NCBI GenBank assembly: GCA_963920575.1
Contig: OY986969.1
Coordinates: forward strand, 22,049,434 to 22,113,433
Direction of reading: 5' to 3'
Length of the DNA: 64,000 bases
From: Narthecium ossifragum
Taxonomy: Eukaryota; Streptophyta; Magnoliopsida; Dioscoreales; Nartheciaceae
Shown here: positions 33,228-43,500 of the stretch, piece after piece
Position numbering within the stretch: position 1 is the first letter of the stretch
How the letters are laid out: every line of letters begins with the position of its first letter
Made by a program: the position numbers and the translations under genes
Notes under the pieces: generated by a model
What the model was told of the DNA's origin: nothing
Databases searched by the model: none
The model's input: only the letters and a program-made list of their open reading frames with translations

Positions 33228-34012
33228 AGGATCGATCCTCTCTAGCTAAGAGATCGATCCTCCAATGCCAGAAAGTCAAGCTGCGATCGTCACGGGTGGT
33301 CGATCCTCCCTCAGGGAAGGATCGATCCTTCGTAAGTCGGTTCGTTTGCCTATAAAGCAAACGAGACCTTCTTCTTTTGACCCTTTTGGAAAATCCGGCG
33401 ATTTGAGCTCAAATCTCGCGGAATCCGAAGGTGTTAGAGGACGATCCAAGGCTTGGTAGCTTGGATTGAAGCTGCTATAGCTCCGGTAGGGATTCCTACC
33501 TACTTGTTTCCGAGTTTTCGGTTGTTTTCCGATTTTTGATTGTGTTTTATGCTTATAACTTTTGATTCGCATGTTGGTTTCTTGTGTTTTAACCGGTTTT
33601 GGACTCGTGGGATCCTGATCTATCAGATCCCAGAGTTTCGTGATTTTTGGTTGTCTCTTCCGGCGGTATTCTTCGCCGGAAGGTCGCCGCGGAATCCATC
33701 ATGATCGATCCTTTCCTGAGGAAGGATCGATCCTCTGGGTTGGTCATGCTCCGCCCGATGAAGGATCGATCACCTGCTTGGAGAGGATCGATCCTGGTTC
33801 TTGGAGAGCATGGCTACTCTTCGTCGCGAAGAGGATCGATCCTCCTGGGAGGGAGGATCGATCTTTCTTGGTGCGACCTGAAGGGTGCTCTCTGTCGCAA
33901 GAGTGATCGATCCTCCTGAGAGGAAGGATCGATCCTCTTTGTCTCGACAGTGGGGCTTGCTCTCTGTTGCTGAGAGGATCGATCCTTCCCTAGGGAATGA
34001 TCGATCCTTTAG
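33228..34012. repeat. GGATCGATCC palindrome array in the solo LTR
   Basis: About fourteen copies of gatcgatc, most extended to aggatcgatcct, occur at about 33230, 33253, 33329, 33713, 33726, 33763, 33785, 33833, 33855, 33905, 33927, 33976 and 34000. From 33760 they come in pairs about 22-24 bp apart, and the pairs recur about every 71 bp, with variable sequence between. Confidence 0.85.
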
Positions 34013-35044
34013 CAGCAGGGAGGGTTTTGAGTGGTTTTGCCCACGGGGCTTTGTATGTTGGTTTTCTTTATTGCTTTATATCTTGTACATACCCTTTAGC
34101 ATGTTAGCCCTATAATAGGGGCAGTGGTGAACCGGGAGAGTGATGACTCCCGGGATGTTTAGAATAAGCGGGCGGGTAGCCCTACTGTTTTCCTTAGCCT
34201 CTCACGCCGGCGTTCGCCGAGGGCCACATTATTTGTTGCACATTGTGATCTGTTGTTTGCGGGGTTGTTTCCCGATGCAGGTGTTGTGGTGGACTGCTGG
34301 AAGTTGGTGGTGGTACCACTGCAGCAGTCCCGAGACCTTACTTATCTGTTCACCACCCCGGGCCGGCAGGGTGCCGTGCTCAGACCTTGTATTGTTATAT
34401 CATCACATATTGTTGCATGTTTAATTATGCTTTTCTGCGCATGTGCATAGCATGCATTGTGATGTGTATTAGTTGCATCTGTGTAGGGCGTTTCCGATCC
34501 GGGGTTTTCGGGTAACCCGGATCTAGCTCTAAGGCCGTCGCGGGTAGCTTGGCCCAGGATCCGATTTGTAGTATTCAGTCGTTTTCGATGATAAGGCTAG
34601 TTGAACTGAATACGTGTTGTTCGATGATTAGAGGTCGTGTCGGTCTCAAGTCAGGTGTTGAGGGTGCCACCGGTGTCGGGTCTTGTTCTTTGGGGTGGGC
34701 CGGGAGGGTTAGTCCGGCCCAGGCAGTGTCTGTTCCTGCCAGCAGTAGCGACCAGTGTGGGCCCAGTCCGTGAGGGGTGACCGCAGCTGGAACTCTGCGA
34801 CACTAGGCATATCCAGGATGGGCCCAGTCCGTTGGGGTGACCATGGCTGGAATGTCTAGAGACACCGGTGAAGAGTATGGGCTCTTTGTAGCACTCTCTA
34901 GTCTGACTTGAGGGCGACACTGTTGTATTCCCTCCCTTTGTGAGTGTCGTAGTGTAGTGTCCCTGCTGAGCTTAGTGCTCACTCCTATCCGGGCTGCGTT
35001 TTGCAGGTGCTGGCGCGAGCTCTTCTTCAGTCGCCCCTACCTGG

Positions 35045-35441
35045 CAGGTCTTTGGTGACGTGGCGGCGTCTGGCGGAGTCTGGCGGAGTCTGAGGAGCGG
35101 TGATCTTTTGTCCCAGATTTTTTTGTTATAAATAGTCTCCTACGGGAGTATTAAATGTATAATTTCCCTGTTCGAGGATTTTGTGTTACATTCAGTTCAG
35201 TTTTGAAGTTTGTAAATTTGTATAAAACAGGATGGTTTGACCGGGCAGGTCTTTGGTGACGTGGCGGCGTCTGGCGGAGTCTGGCGGAGTCTGAGGAGCG
35301 GTGATCTTTTGTCCCAGCCTTTTTTGTTATAAATAGTCTCCTACGGGAGTATTAAATGTATAATTTCCCTGTTCGAGGATTTTGTGTTACATTCAGTTCA
35401 GTTTTGAAGTTTGTAAATTTGTATAAAACAGGATGGTTTGA
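35045..35441 (+). promoter_or_regulatory. Tandemly duplicated LTR core promoter (two TATAAATA boxes)
   Basis: A 201-bp segment from caggtctttggtgacgtggc to aaacaggatggtttga is present twice in a row with almost no differences. Each copy holds a TATAAATA box (35127 and 35328) about 430 and 230 bp before the LTR end. The near identity suggests a recent duplication. Confidence 0.75.
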
Positions 35442-35586
35442 TGAATTACTAGGTGACCACTACGATTAGAGGGAAAGCTCGCCAAATTTCCGCAGTAGGT
35501 TAGGTTCCGGTTCGCGTCGCCCGGCCGGGTTGGGCCTACTCGGGTCGGAGCGCGACACTCATCCTGGTTTCGCCACTGGTTCTGGC

Positions 35587-35995
35587 CGAGAAGGTGGTGG
35601 CCTATAGCAGCGGTGAGGTAGAGCTAATGACGGTTCTAAAGGCTTTGGAAGCTGCGGTGGTGCATGGGCTGCGAGATATCATCATTGAATCTGATTCTAG
35701 AAACATTGTCAATTCCATCAATGGAAGAGAAGTTTGGAGTGCAGGTACGGAGACTATATTGAGGAAAATATGGAGTGTGGCTACATGTATAGGAGGTGTA
35801 ATTTTGATGTTTGTACCGCATAATGCAAATGCGGTGATAGACGATTTGGCACGACGGGCTAGGCATGAGGCCGTTGGTGCTAGATCGAGATCTATGTAAC
35901 CTGAATAGCATGTAAAATGCTCTATACTTACCTTTGGCAAAACATGATTTTTATTTTCCGAATATTAACTAACTAAAGAAATTACAACATGAAAA
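35587..35995 (+). pseudogene. LINE RNase H domain and 3' end
   Basis: Continues the LINE after the hAT element: EKVVAYSSGEVELMTVLKAL, EAAVVHGLRDIIIESDSRNI and FVPHNANAVIDDLARRARHE are the second half of the plant LINE RNase H domain (catalytic E in VELMTVLKAL, D in ESDS, final D in VIDDLARRA). The frame is open to the stop at 35899. The LINE 3' end is near 35995, next to a (TCCG/TCCT)n run. Confidence 0.85.
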
Positions 35996-36003
35996 AACTT
36001 CCT

Positions 36004-36036
36004 GCTTCCGTCCTTCCGTCCTTCCGTCCTTCCGTC
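36004..36036. repeat. Tetranucleotide-type microsatellite (cttccgtcctt)
   Basis: Four copies of cttccgtc follow the LINE end and precede the second PIP copy. Confidence 0.7.
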
Positions 36037-36500
36037 CATTGATATAAGATCATAGCTCCCCTTCCTTACTCACTTCCTGCTAGGTAAGCTACCTCTCGCC
36101 GGTGGAGTGCTCCGGTGCCTCGTCGTATGAGAACGTGTACGAGCAGGGGAGATTGGTGATGGCGCGCTGGATGTCGAAGTTGGATTCCGGGTCGAGCCCA
36201 AAAGGCCCAGGACATTAGTGTGAGCTTTTATAGAGCTTAATTAGCGAGGTCTGAGATTGATACTGTACTAAGATATGATTATTAGAATTGAGATAAAAAA
36301 GAGTGTTAGATGAGAAAATTAGATTGTAATCTTTTCTTTAATCATGATGGCCAAAGGAGGTTATTAAGCCATTGAAATTGTTTTTTTTTTGAGTAGTTGA
36401 AAAAAACAAATGTTGATTCTGTTGTTCCTTACTCTTATTTGAACTTTTTTTTTTCCTGAAGAGAAATGTTATTTCTAATAGGCCCAAAGGCTCAATGAAC
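36036..36500 (+). pseudogene. Second PIP-type peptide gene copy, signal peptide deleted
   Basis: The coding part 36105-36218 reads ECSGASSYENVYEQGRLVMA, then RWMSKLDSGSSPKGPGH and TAG, clearly homologous to the end of the PIP gene at 20662-20892. Upstream, the 5' UTR-like sequence (attgatataagatcat) joins directly to the pro-region: the start codon and signal peptide are gone, and an in-frame TAG lies about 13 codons before the conserved part. The 3' flank also matches the first gene. The peptide motif is SGSSPKGPGH (GPS changed to GSS). A deletion probably destroyed it; an unseen upstream exon cannot be excluded but is unlikely. Confidence 0.85.
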
Positions 36501-36610
36501 TACAGCAGACTAGTAGCCATCTGCCCCCATGCGAGCAAAAGCTGAGTTTGGAGTTGAAATCAGGTATTAGTGGTTGGGCTGTGATGCCAGGTTTTGGCCC
36601 AGGTGTTACG

Positions 36611-37085
36611 TGATCGATCCAGTCAACACCTGCACCTGAGAAGGTACTCCAACATAGACCAACTTATAGGCCCAGTTATGCTTAGATTGCTACATAACTC
36701 TAGATATAGATTCTTGACCGAATTCATCCACTTCTCTCAAACTATATGGGGGACACCCCAGGAAATATTTACAATCTTGTTCACTATATTCGCATAAGAG
36801 ATGTGGGTAATCATGCTCTTGATGAAGTCACGATGCCCAGGAGCATCAATAACTGTTCAGTAGTACTTGGCGGTCTCAAACTTCCATAGGGCAATATCAA
36901 TGGTGATCCCACCACTGACGCTCGGCCTTGAGCTTGTCAAGGATACTTGAAGGATCTCTTGTTCATCTCAGCTGCTTCCTTCTCAAACCTCTCGATAACA
37001 CATTTGTCAATACCACCAAGCTTGTAAATGAGATGTCCAGTAGTGGTCGACTTGCCAGAGTCCACATGACCAATGACGACAATGT
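36611..37085. repeat. 475-bp direct repeat with eEF1A fragment, left copy
   Basis: It starts tgatcgatccagtcaacacc and ends gacaatgt, and recurs in the same orientation at 41534-42009 with about 2-3% differences. It includes the eEF1A fragment described separately. Confidence 0.85.
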
Positions 37086-37125
37086 TGATATGAGCACCCA
37101 TACGCTGAAACTTGCTAATGAACAA
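36825..37125 (-). pseudogene. Elongation factor 1-alpha (eEF1A) retrocopy fragment
   Basis: On the minus strand the frame from 37125 reads [20 protein letters not shown], including the G1 P-loop GHVDSGKST, then [19 protein letters not shown]. After frameshifts it continues with codons for the region up to PGHRDFIKSMIT (G3 motif neighbourhood) near 36825. These are adjacent parts of the eEF1A GTPase domain without an intron, followed by unrelated sequence. A short run preceding the P-loop ([10 protein letters not shown]) replaces the normal start. It is a broken retrocopy. Confidence 0.85.
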
Positions 37126-37553
37126 AGTTCAAAACGAAAATGCTGTATTGTTTTATAGATCTAGGAAAATAAACAGTAAAGATGGTATCTAACAGTGGAT
37201 CCAATGCCCAGAATAAGTAGCATTCAAGAAACTATCATAATCCGTGAAAGCAAACACAATCCCAAATTAACATAATATCGAATTAGCATAACTGAAACAA
37301 TCTTATGGTAATCTAAGAGTTATTTGTTCTGCAAAAAAAAAGAATTATCCCCATCCACCCCTACCTTCTATGTGTTTCAAACAGTAGATAGTACAAGAAA
37401 AACCTAACATCATCAAAACAAGATTTGGGGACAACAAAAAGCAAAAAATTTCCATGAGGCAATAACATCAGCAGAAAAATTTCACGGATAGAATATGGCC
37501 GGCTATCAGTTTTGAAGAAAACTTATCATTCACCATCTTCCACAGAGCCTGCA

Positions 37554-39051
37554 TCAAGACATTGCAGCTTTCTTTGCCTCTTCGAGCTGCTGTAACTCTA
37601 CCAATCTTTCAGCCCAAGCCTTTTCCCTTGCCACTTGAGCCATCTTCCTCTCTATCTGTTTCATTTCTTTCCTCTTCCTTGCTTCTGCCATCTGTGCTTT
37701 TCGTTTCTTCTTTTCAGACTGATGATACACAAAATGAAGAAACATGAATTAGCCGAAGGTAAGTTAAAGCCCCTCTAAACTCCTCATAAAACTGCATGTT
37801 AAAGCAGAAGATGAATCACTCTTTGTGAATAAGCACATGCCCACCCAATAGATGATCCTGCAGGCGTGACAAAAGCCGATTCTTAGCAGTCATTAAGGCT
37901 AACATTGTGAACTAGATACACAAACGCCTCCATATGCTGGGCATGACAAACTCAAGATATTGAGTTCTCTTTTGGAAAGACTGCTCTATTATGATGATCA
38001 TAATTTGTATTCATAAGGTATGGAGATGTATCCTGCAGACTACCGCCAAATGTAGGTCCTTTATTGCTAGTTAAGTCATTATGTGATAATCACCAAGCAT
38101 ATGCGATTCTACAGATTGCCACTAATGCCTGAAAGTTTTGACAGGTAGCTAAAATTCTATATACGAATAAGCGATTTTAGCGACCTTCAGCATGACAGTA
38201 TCTCTTCTAATGGCCTTGATTATGGTTTCTAGATTAGAGGGGACAAATTATGTCTATATGAGAAACCTAATGTAAATTTAACGCATTGAACAGGAAAAAT
38301 AGAAATCTATTTCATGCCAAAACAAATATTTTAAGAAATTGGAGAAAGCAGTTAGAAACTCAAACATTCAAAGTTTTGAGAACTAAAAAACAATGCAGCA
38401 GTTGCAAGTTTTAGTTTACATGGGTATCAAGAATTCACAGTACGAGTAGGATTGTTGGCTACACTCCAATTTAGAAAATCCAGAAAGTTAAAAGTTCAAA
38501 AGGAAAACTCACCAATATGAATGCCTTCCGCTGTTTGATGCGCTTTATTCGATTCCTCCCCTGAACACTACCTTCATTGGGTCGACTTCGAGGTATCGGT
38601 TCTCCGGGCACATATTGAACCCAAGCATAAGGGCCTGCATAATTGTTACATATACGACCTCCATTACGGCAAATGATCCAAGAAATGACAAATGATCCAA
38701 GCAATGGCAAATGATTTAAAAAAATCCAAGACACTAATGAAGTAAGAGAGGGTATAGATCTAAACCTGGAGGCTTGAGACTCGCTCTTTTCCTCCTTGGC
38801 TTTGTTCCAGGCCGTCTCTTAGGGTATCGGCTGTCCGTTAAGCCAGTGAAACTCGCGCCAGCCGAGACGGAAAAATACCGACTAAAACAAGAGCTCCCAA
38901 AAGATCCAGGTGAGTAGATCGGTCTAATGCTGCTCGTGGGAGGAATTGGTGGAGAAGGATGGATTACATGGGACAGTGGCAACGAAAACGAAAGAAGACG
39001 TCGACCTAAGAAGGGGTGGATGATGTTCCGCAGAGCTCCCCCGATACTCAT
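37554..39051 (-). CDS. Conserved plant protein of unknown function, probably organelle-targeted (3 exons)
   Basis: Exon 1 runs 39051-38766 (ATG, MSIGGALRNIIHPFLGRRLL, to CCAG/GTTTAG), exon 2 38634-38513 (acceptor TGCAG, donor GTGAGT) and exon 3 37718-37554 (acceptor ATCAG to TGA). Phases agree and give 190 residues. Residues 1-70 are Ser/Arg-rich and acid-poor, like a mitochondrial or plastid presequence. The mature part is very basic: KRRPGTKPRRKRASLKPPGP, YAWVQYVPGEPIPRSRPNEG, then a Lys/Arg/Glu-rich helix EKKKRKAQMAEARKRKEMKQ ending ERLVELQQLEEAKKAAM. I recall such proteins across plants but no firm name; an RNA- or ribosome-associated role would be a guess. Exon 3 is duplicated at 51090-51400. 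Confidence 0.82.
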
Positions 39052-39269
39052 CTCCCTCCTTGCAATCAATCAACTCCCTACCTAAGAATAGTATCTATGA
39101 ACAAAGATCAGTCTTCTTACCAAGAAATGCGAAGAAATCGAGAGACGCACAGGATCTTCATGAAGATCGAGAAAGAATGAATCATCCCGTCAGAGACGGT
39201 GATCAGGATCAGGAATTGGGGCTAAGGTATCTAACAAATTGGGCCCAATATCCAATATCGACCCGCTTG

Positions 39270-40652
39270 GTTATTTTGACATCCCAAGGGGCATGACTCC
39301 CTTGGTTCAACCACAACGCACTAAGGGCATTATGTCGGCCCATTTATTCTACGCAATTAAATACATACATAAATCTAACAAGATTAACATTAATTGCGAG
39401 AAACGATAATATTTGCATAATTGAAACCTAGAGCTACACATGCTTAAAACTTGGCATAAATCCTTCATAATTACCCTAGAATTCATATACATGATATCTA
39501 ACAACCCTAGCAATCTACTACGAGAAGACTGAAGCAAATAGATCAAGAAAAACGCCATTTTCGGCCAAAAACCCAAGCTTTTATCAAAAGTTCAGTTTCG
39601 TAGCAGATCAGGGAACATTTCGTCATAAATCATAGGAAAATCCGAAAATTATGAAATCAGCGGCAATTGAAAGTAGATTCGAAGATCTACAACTTTCATC
39701 TTGATAATCAAACGAGATTATGTACGTACGAGCCAAGATCTGAGCTAGAACAGCTCAGCTCGCAGAAAACAGAGCTTTGATAAAATCCGGGAAAAACATG
39801 CATAAAACCCAAATAAATCCTAATCAAATCTCCAGAGACTTCAATCTGTAATTTAGCATGCTTAGAGGGACTGATTAGCACAAAGAAAACAACAGATCAA
39901 ACAATCAAACCCTAACTTAAGCTTAACCCAAAGTTAAGGTAGAAACCCTACCTTAAAACGCAAATCCAAGATTCAATCCTTGCTAATCCGCCGTGATCCT
40001 CCGTCCTCCGTCGCCTTCGCCGTCTCCAGCTCGCCGGAGAGCCGCCGGGGTCCTCCCACAACCGCAGGCGTCGCCGGAGAAGGAAGAGGGCTGCCGCGGA
40101 AGAGAGAAGGGAAGGAAGGAGAAGGAGGAGGGGACCTCGCCGCCGCCTCCAGGCCGCCGGGGAAGGTGGCCGGAGGAAGAAGAAGCCGGTGCGGTGGAGA
40201 AAGGGAAGGGGGTCGGGCGCGGGGAAGGCAGGGAAGGAAGAGGGAAAGAAGGAAAAGAAAAAGAAAGGAAAAGAATGAGAGGGAGAGAGAGAAGAGGAAA
40301 ATAGGAGAGAGGGAGAAAGTTAAGCCAATTTAAAGTGACTAAGCTGGTCTAGTCGAGTCAACTAATCGGACTGAATCCGATTTGACCTCAATTTGTGATC
40401 TCGTCGTAATCTCATCCGGATTTGACGATCGCGAACGCTCCTACTGGATCTATTCAATCACGTACATCAATCAAGGTTGTGTGTGCACTATGTAGGTGTG
40501 AAACCAACCATCAGGGCGTAATGTTACCAAATTGCCCATGGGGTCCAAAAGCAGCGATGTGATCAACCGATCGTAAACCAAGGCCAACCAAGCCAAACCA
40601 CAAAACCATACCCTCGACCTAACGCGGTCGGACCAGGTTGGAGGAACGGGTC
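39270..40652 (-). mobile_element. LTR of the TGTGAGGACC-type family, minus orientation, probably 3' truncated
   Basis: On the minus strand it begins TGCGAGGACCCGTTCC at 40652 and shows family signatures: gaccgcgttaggtcgagggt, ggtttggcttggttggcctt, ccaaattgcccatggggtcc in plus. It then has GC-rich leader-like DNA (40000-40330) and a T/A-rich body. The body region 39540-39800 matches, inverted, part of 40740-40920. The far end near 39270-39320 (catgactcccttggttcaac) also matches 41352-41385 inverted. No matching terminus was found. Confidence 0.65.
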
Positions 40653-40660
40653 CTCGCATG

Positions 40661-41530
40661 TGTGAAACCGACCACCATACGTAATTTTACCAAATTGCCC
40701 CCGGGTCCAAAAGCATTTATTCCCGAGTTTTATCGTATCTCTGTTCTTCGATGAACAGTCACGTTCAAGCTCGATTTCTGAGCTGTGTGAGCATGATCTC
40801 GTGTAACTTTTCAGATGAAAGTTGTAGATCTTCGAGTTCTCTTTCGATTTCCGTTAGTTTCGTGATTTTTGGATTTATATACGATTTTTTATGAATCGTT
40901 TCCTAAACTGCTGTGAAATAGAAATTAGGAAAAAGATTAGAAAATTTTGTAGAAATTAGACATCAATTAGATTCAATTCTTGGACATGATGTCCCTAGCA
41001 TGTTTCTCCATATCTGATATGTTCTAATTTTGAAATTTGACTTCATTTAGATGTTAAATTGCTAAGAATTCATCCTCTCTAGCTTAAGGTTATTGGAGAA
41101 ATTTGGATTAGTGTAATTTAATGGATTCCGATGTTTTTCTCGTGTTGATTCTTCGGAATTTGTGGAATTTGTATTCCTAGCATTATCTAGGGCTTACAAG
41201 CTTAGATGGGTAAAGCCTAGAGGGCTAATTGCATGTTTTCAGCATGTTAGTAATTATTAACTCTTTCTTTCATTTGAGCTTTAATTTGCTAATCATGTAT
41301 CCGATGCTTATGTGAATCTTGTCTATATAGTTAAGCCCGTGTGGGGTTCGTGGTTGAACCAATGGAGTCATGCTCATTGGGATGTTTAGATAATTAAATG
41401 GGTCGAAGGTGTGCCCTAGTTGATGTATATTGTAATTATGATTGATTGATGAAATTTGTGTGGTTGGGGGTGTGCCCCTTTGTAGATTTTCGATAGACGG
41501 CTATGTATGTCGTCGTGATGCCGAATTATA
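40661..41530 (+). mobile_element. Second LTR copy, mostly plus orientation, head-to-head with the previous one
   Basis: A 55-bp scrap at 40661-40715 (gtgaaaccgaccaccatacg) is in minus orientation. From 40713 the sequence (gatgaaagttgtagatcttc; gatgtttagataatt) follows the body of the LTR at 39270-40652 on the opposite strand. Together the two copies form an imperfect inverted repeat of several hundred bases each. The right end joins the duplicated eEF1A segment at 41534. Confidence 0.55.
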
Positions 41531-41533
41531 GAT

Positions 41534-42009
41534 TGATCGATCCAGTCAACACCTGCACCTGAGAAGGTACTCCAACATAGGCCCAACTTATAGGCCCAGT
41601 TATGCTTAGATTGCTACATGACTCTAGATATACATTGCTGATCGAATTCATCTACTTCTCTCAAACTATATGGGGGACACCCCAGGAAATATTTACAATC
41701 TTGTTCACTATATTCGCATAAGAGATGTGGGTAATCATGTTCTTGATGAAGTCACGATGCCCAGGAGCATCAATAACTGTTCAGTAGTACTTGGCGGTCT
41801 CAAACTTCCATAGGGCAATATCAATGGTGATCCCACCACTGACGCTCGGCCTTGAGATTGTCAAGGATACTTGAAGGATCTCTTGTTCATCTCAGCTGCT
41901 TCCTTCTCAAACCTCTCGATCACACATTTGTCAATACCACCAAGCTTGTAAATGAGATGTCCAGTAGTGGTCGACTTGCCAGAGTCCACATAACCAATGA
42001 CGACAATGT
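41534..42009. repeat. 476-bp direct repeat with eEF1A fragment, right copy
   Basis: This matches 36611-37085 in the same orientation, including the minus-strand eEF1A piece (P-loop region near 41990). It stops at gacaatgt, where the left copy continues into the rest of the eEF1A start region, so this copy is the shorter one. Confidence 0.85.
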
Positions 42010-42101
42010 CCAGAAATGATTAGCCTGTCCCGTTAGATAAAATGGGCTTTATTCAAAGGCCTCATTATGCCGGGCTGAGCATGTGTGGACTATCAAATTT
42101 A

Positions 42102-42507
42102 GGGTCCGTTTGGCCGTGCGTTCCGGCGGCCCAAATGTTTTTTTTTTTTTTTGACCGAATGCAGTCACGTTCACAAAAATCATGTTTGGAAATGATAACA
42201 GACTGGTAGGGACCACATAAAAACTGCGTCATAGACGAAGTAGTTTATAGGTGCTTCCATTTGCACCTTGGCTGCGGCGTAACAAACATAAAAACTAAAA
42301 AACAAACTAATATTTTACACTGTTCGTTTGAAAAATAAATGCACAACCAAACAACAAATTACATGAACACACTTTTCTACCACAATTATTAACGTGTCAT
42401 ACCAAACAGTTTTTAAACCGTTACTGCACAACATCTCACCACAGTTTACAAACACACCACACCACACCACAGTCATAAAAAAACACAACACACACCCAAA
42501 CGAAGCC
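42102..42507. mobile_element. Tourist-like MITE (PIF/Harbinger), 406 bp, TSD TTA
   Basis: Left end gggtccgtttgg and right end ccaaacgaagcc (reverse complement ggcttcgtttgg) form short TIRs. The trinucleotide TTA flanks both sides (42099-42101 and 42508-42510). Size, TIR form and TTA duplication fit Tourist-type MITEs. No coding sequence. Confidence 0.75.
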
Positions 42508-42851
42508 TTAAAATAACCAGAGAAAGGAAAAACTCGAGGTTAATATCATTAAAACCCCTTAAAGATACATAATATGATAAAACCTCTTAAATTTATGATA
42601 ATCATAGACGAAACATCAAATCATGGTAAAAATACATGATTAAGTTGTAAATGACTAATGTGTTTTTGGACATCAGAACCGAAATTAAGAAAACACAGAT
42701 ATTCCCATTGCAGGCTTGTAGCCAGGTGTAGTGCACTAATTTATTCTATATATTCGCATGAAGTTAACCTTAGATTGTTTTTAAAATAATCGTGTGTTTT
42801 TAGGATGTCAATGATATTGTCAGAAATGTAAGAGAGTTTTTTGACATTAAC

Positions 42852-43500
42852 TGTTGGGGAATCTGAGGGGTCCCGACGATGTCGGAGATACGTCAGATAG
42901 TACAGGGATGTTGCATCGGAAGAGAAACAACCAAACCACAAAAGAAAAGGAAAAAGTGGAGACAAGGATTTACGTGGGAAAACCTACCAGCAACAACTGG
43001 AAGGAAAAAAACCACGGGCAGCAGAGGAAAACTTCACTATGAGAGAGAGATTACAAAGCCCAAACCCTAGCAGAGATAAAGAGATCTCTCTCTAGGGTTG
43101 CCTACACTCACACCTCTCACAATCCTCTCAATAACATCTCAACCACACAAAGAAACACTAAAAGCATCCTATTTATAGTGTCCAATGAATACAAATCCGA
43201 ATTAAATCTTAGCCGTCGGATTTGCCTGTCCAATGGAGAGGAATCGATCCCACTCAAGGGAAGGATCGATCCGAGTATGCGTGAGAACGAGGGATTCCTG
43301 AATTCCCGAGTCGGATCGATCCCACTTTGTAGGAGCGATCGATCCGTCCCTAAAAAACTCAAAATCCCGAAGAAGGATCGATCTGCGGATCGATCCGACC
43401 TTGCCGTTCGAAAATAGGTGCCTTCTGTCTCTTTGTTTTCCGAGTAGGATCGATCTGTCTTTGAGAGACGGATCGATCCGTCAATAAATCAAAGCGCGAT
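42852..43500 (-). repeat. Copia element B, LTR copy 1 (with GGATCGATCC cluster)
   Basis: It starts tgttggggaatctgaggggt and matches 46179-46809 at about 97%, apart from a 22-bp deletion in copy 2 near 46725. In the element's orientation (minus) this is the 3' LTR, and its outer end reads ...CCCCAACA. The segment 43235-43520 holds about nine ggatcgatc-type palindromes. The right (inner) limit could not be fixed because copy 2 is truncated. Confidence 0.8.

Larger units (their letters stand above)
33017..35557 (+). mobile_element. Solo LTR of the TGTGAGGACCCG family, 2541 bp (TSD CTCAT)
   Basis: It starts TGTGAGGACCCGTC and ends CGGAGCGCGACA. The 5-bp repeat ctcat flanks it at 33012-33016 and 35558-35562. 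It sits inside the hAT element. It carries a GGATCGATCC palindrome array (33228-34012) and a tandem duplication of its promoter region (35045-35441). It is a subfamily distinct from the LTR at 23867: the 5' ends agree, while the palindrome arrays and middle differ. Confidence 0.9.
31714..35578 (+). mobile_element. hAT-superfamily element, internally deleted (TSD GTTCTGGC)
   Basis: Terminal inverted repeats cagtggcggaaccagg (31714) and cctggtttcgccactg (to 35578) match over 16 bp with one mismatch. The 8-bp direct repeat gttctggc flanks both ends (31706-31713 and 35579-35586), which is diagnostic of hAT elements. The left part (31740-32050) is a C-rich subterminal region; a transposase N-terminus lies at 32288-32890. 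The rest of the transposase, including the DDE core and hAT dimerisation domain, is absent. About 1.3 kb is hAT DNA; the remainder is the solo LTR inserted at 33017-35557. Confidence 0.9.

Noticed and set aside
33228..34012. A CRISPR-like array of palindromic repeats
   Set aside because: The setting is a eukaryotic LTR, spacers are not of uniform length, repeats are 10-12 bp and no cas gene exists.
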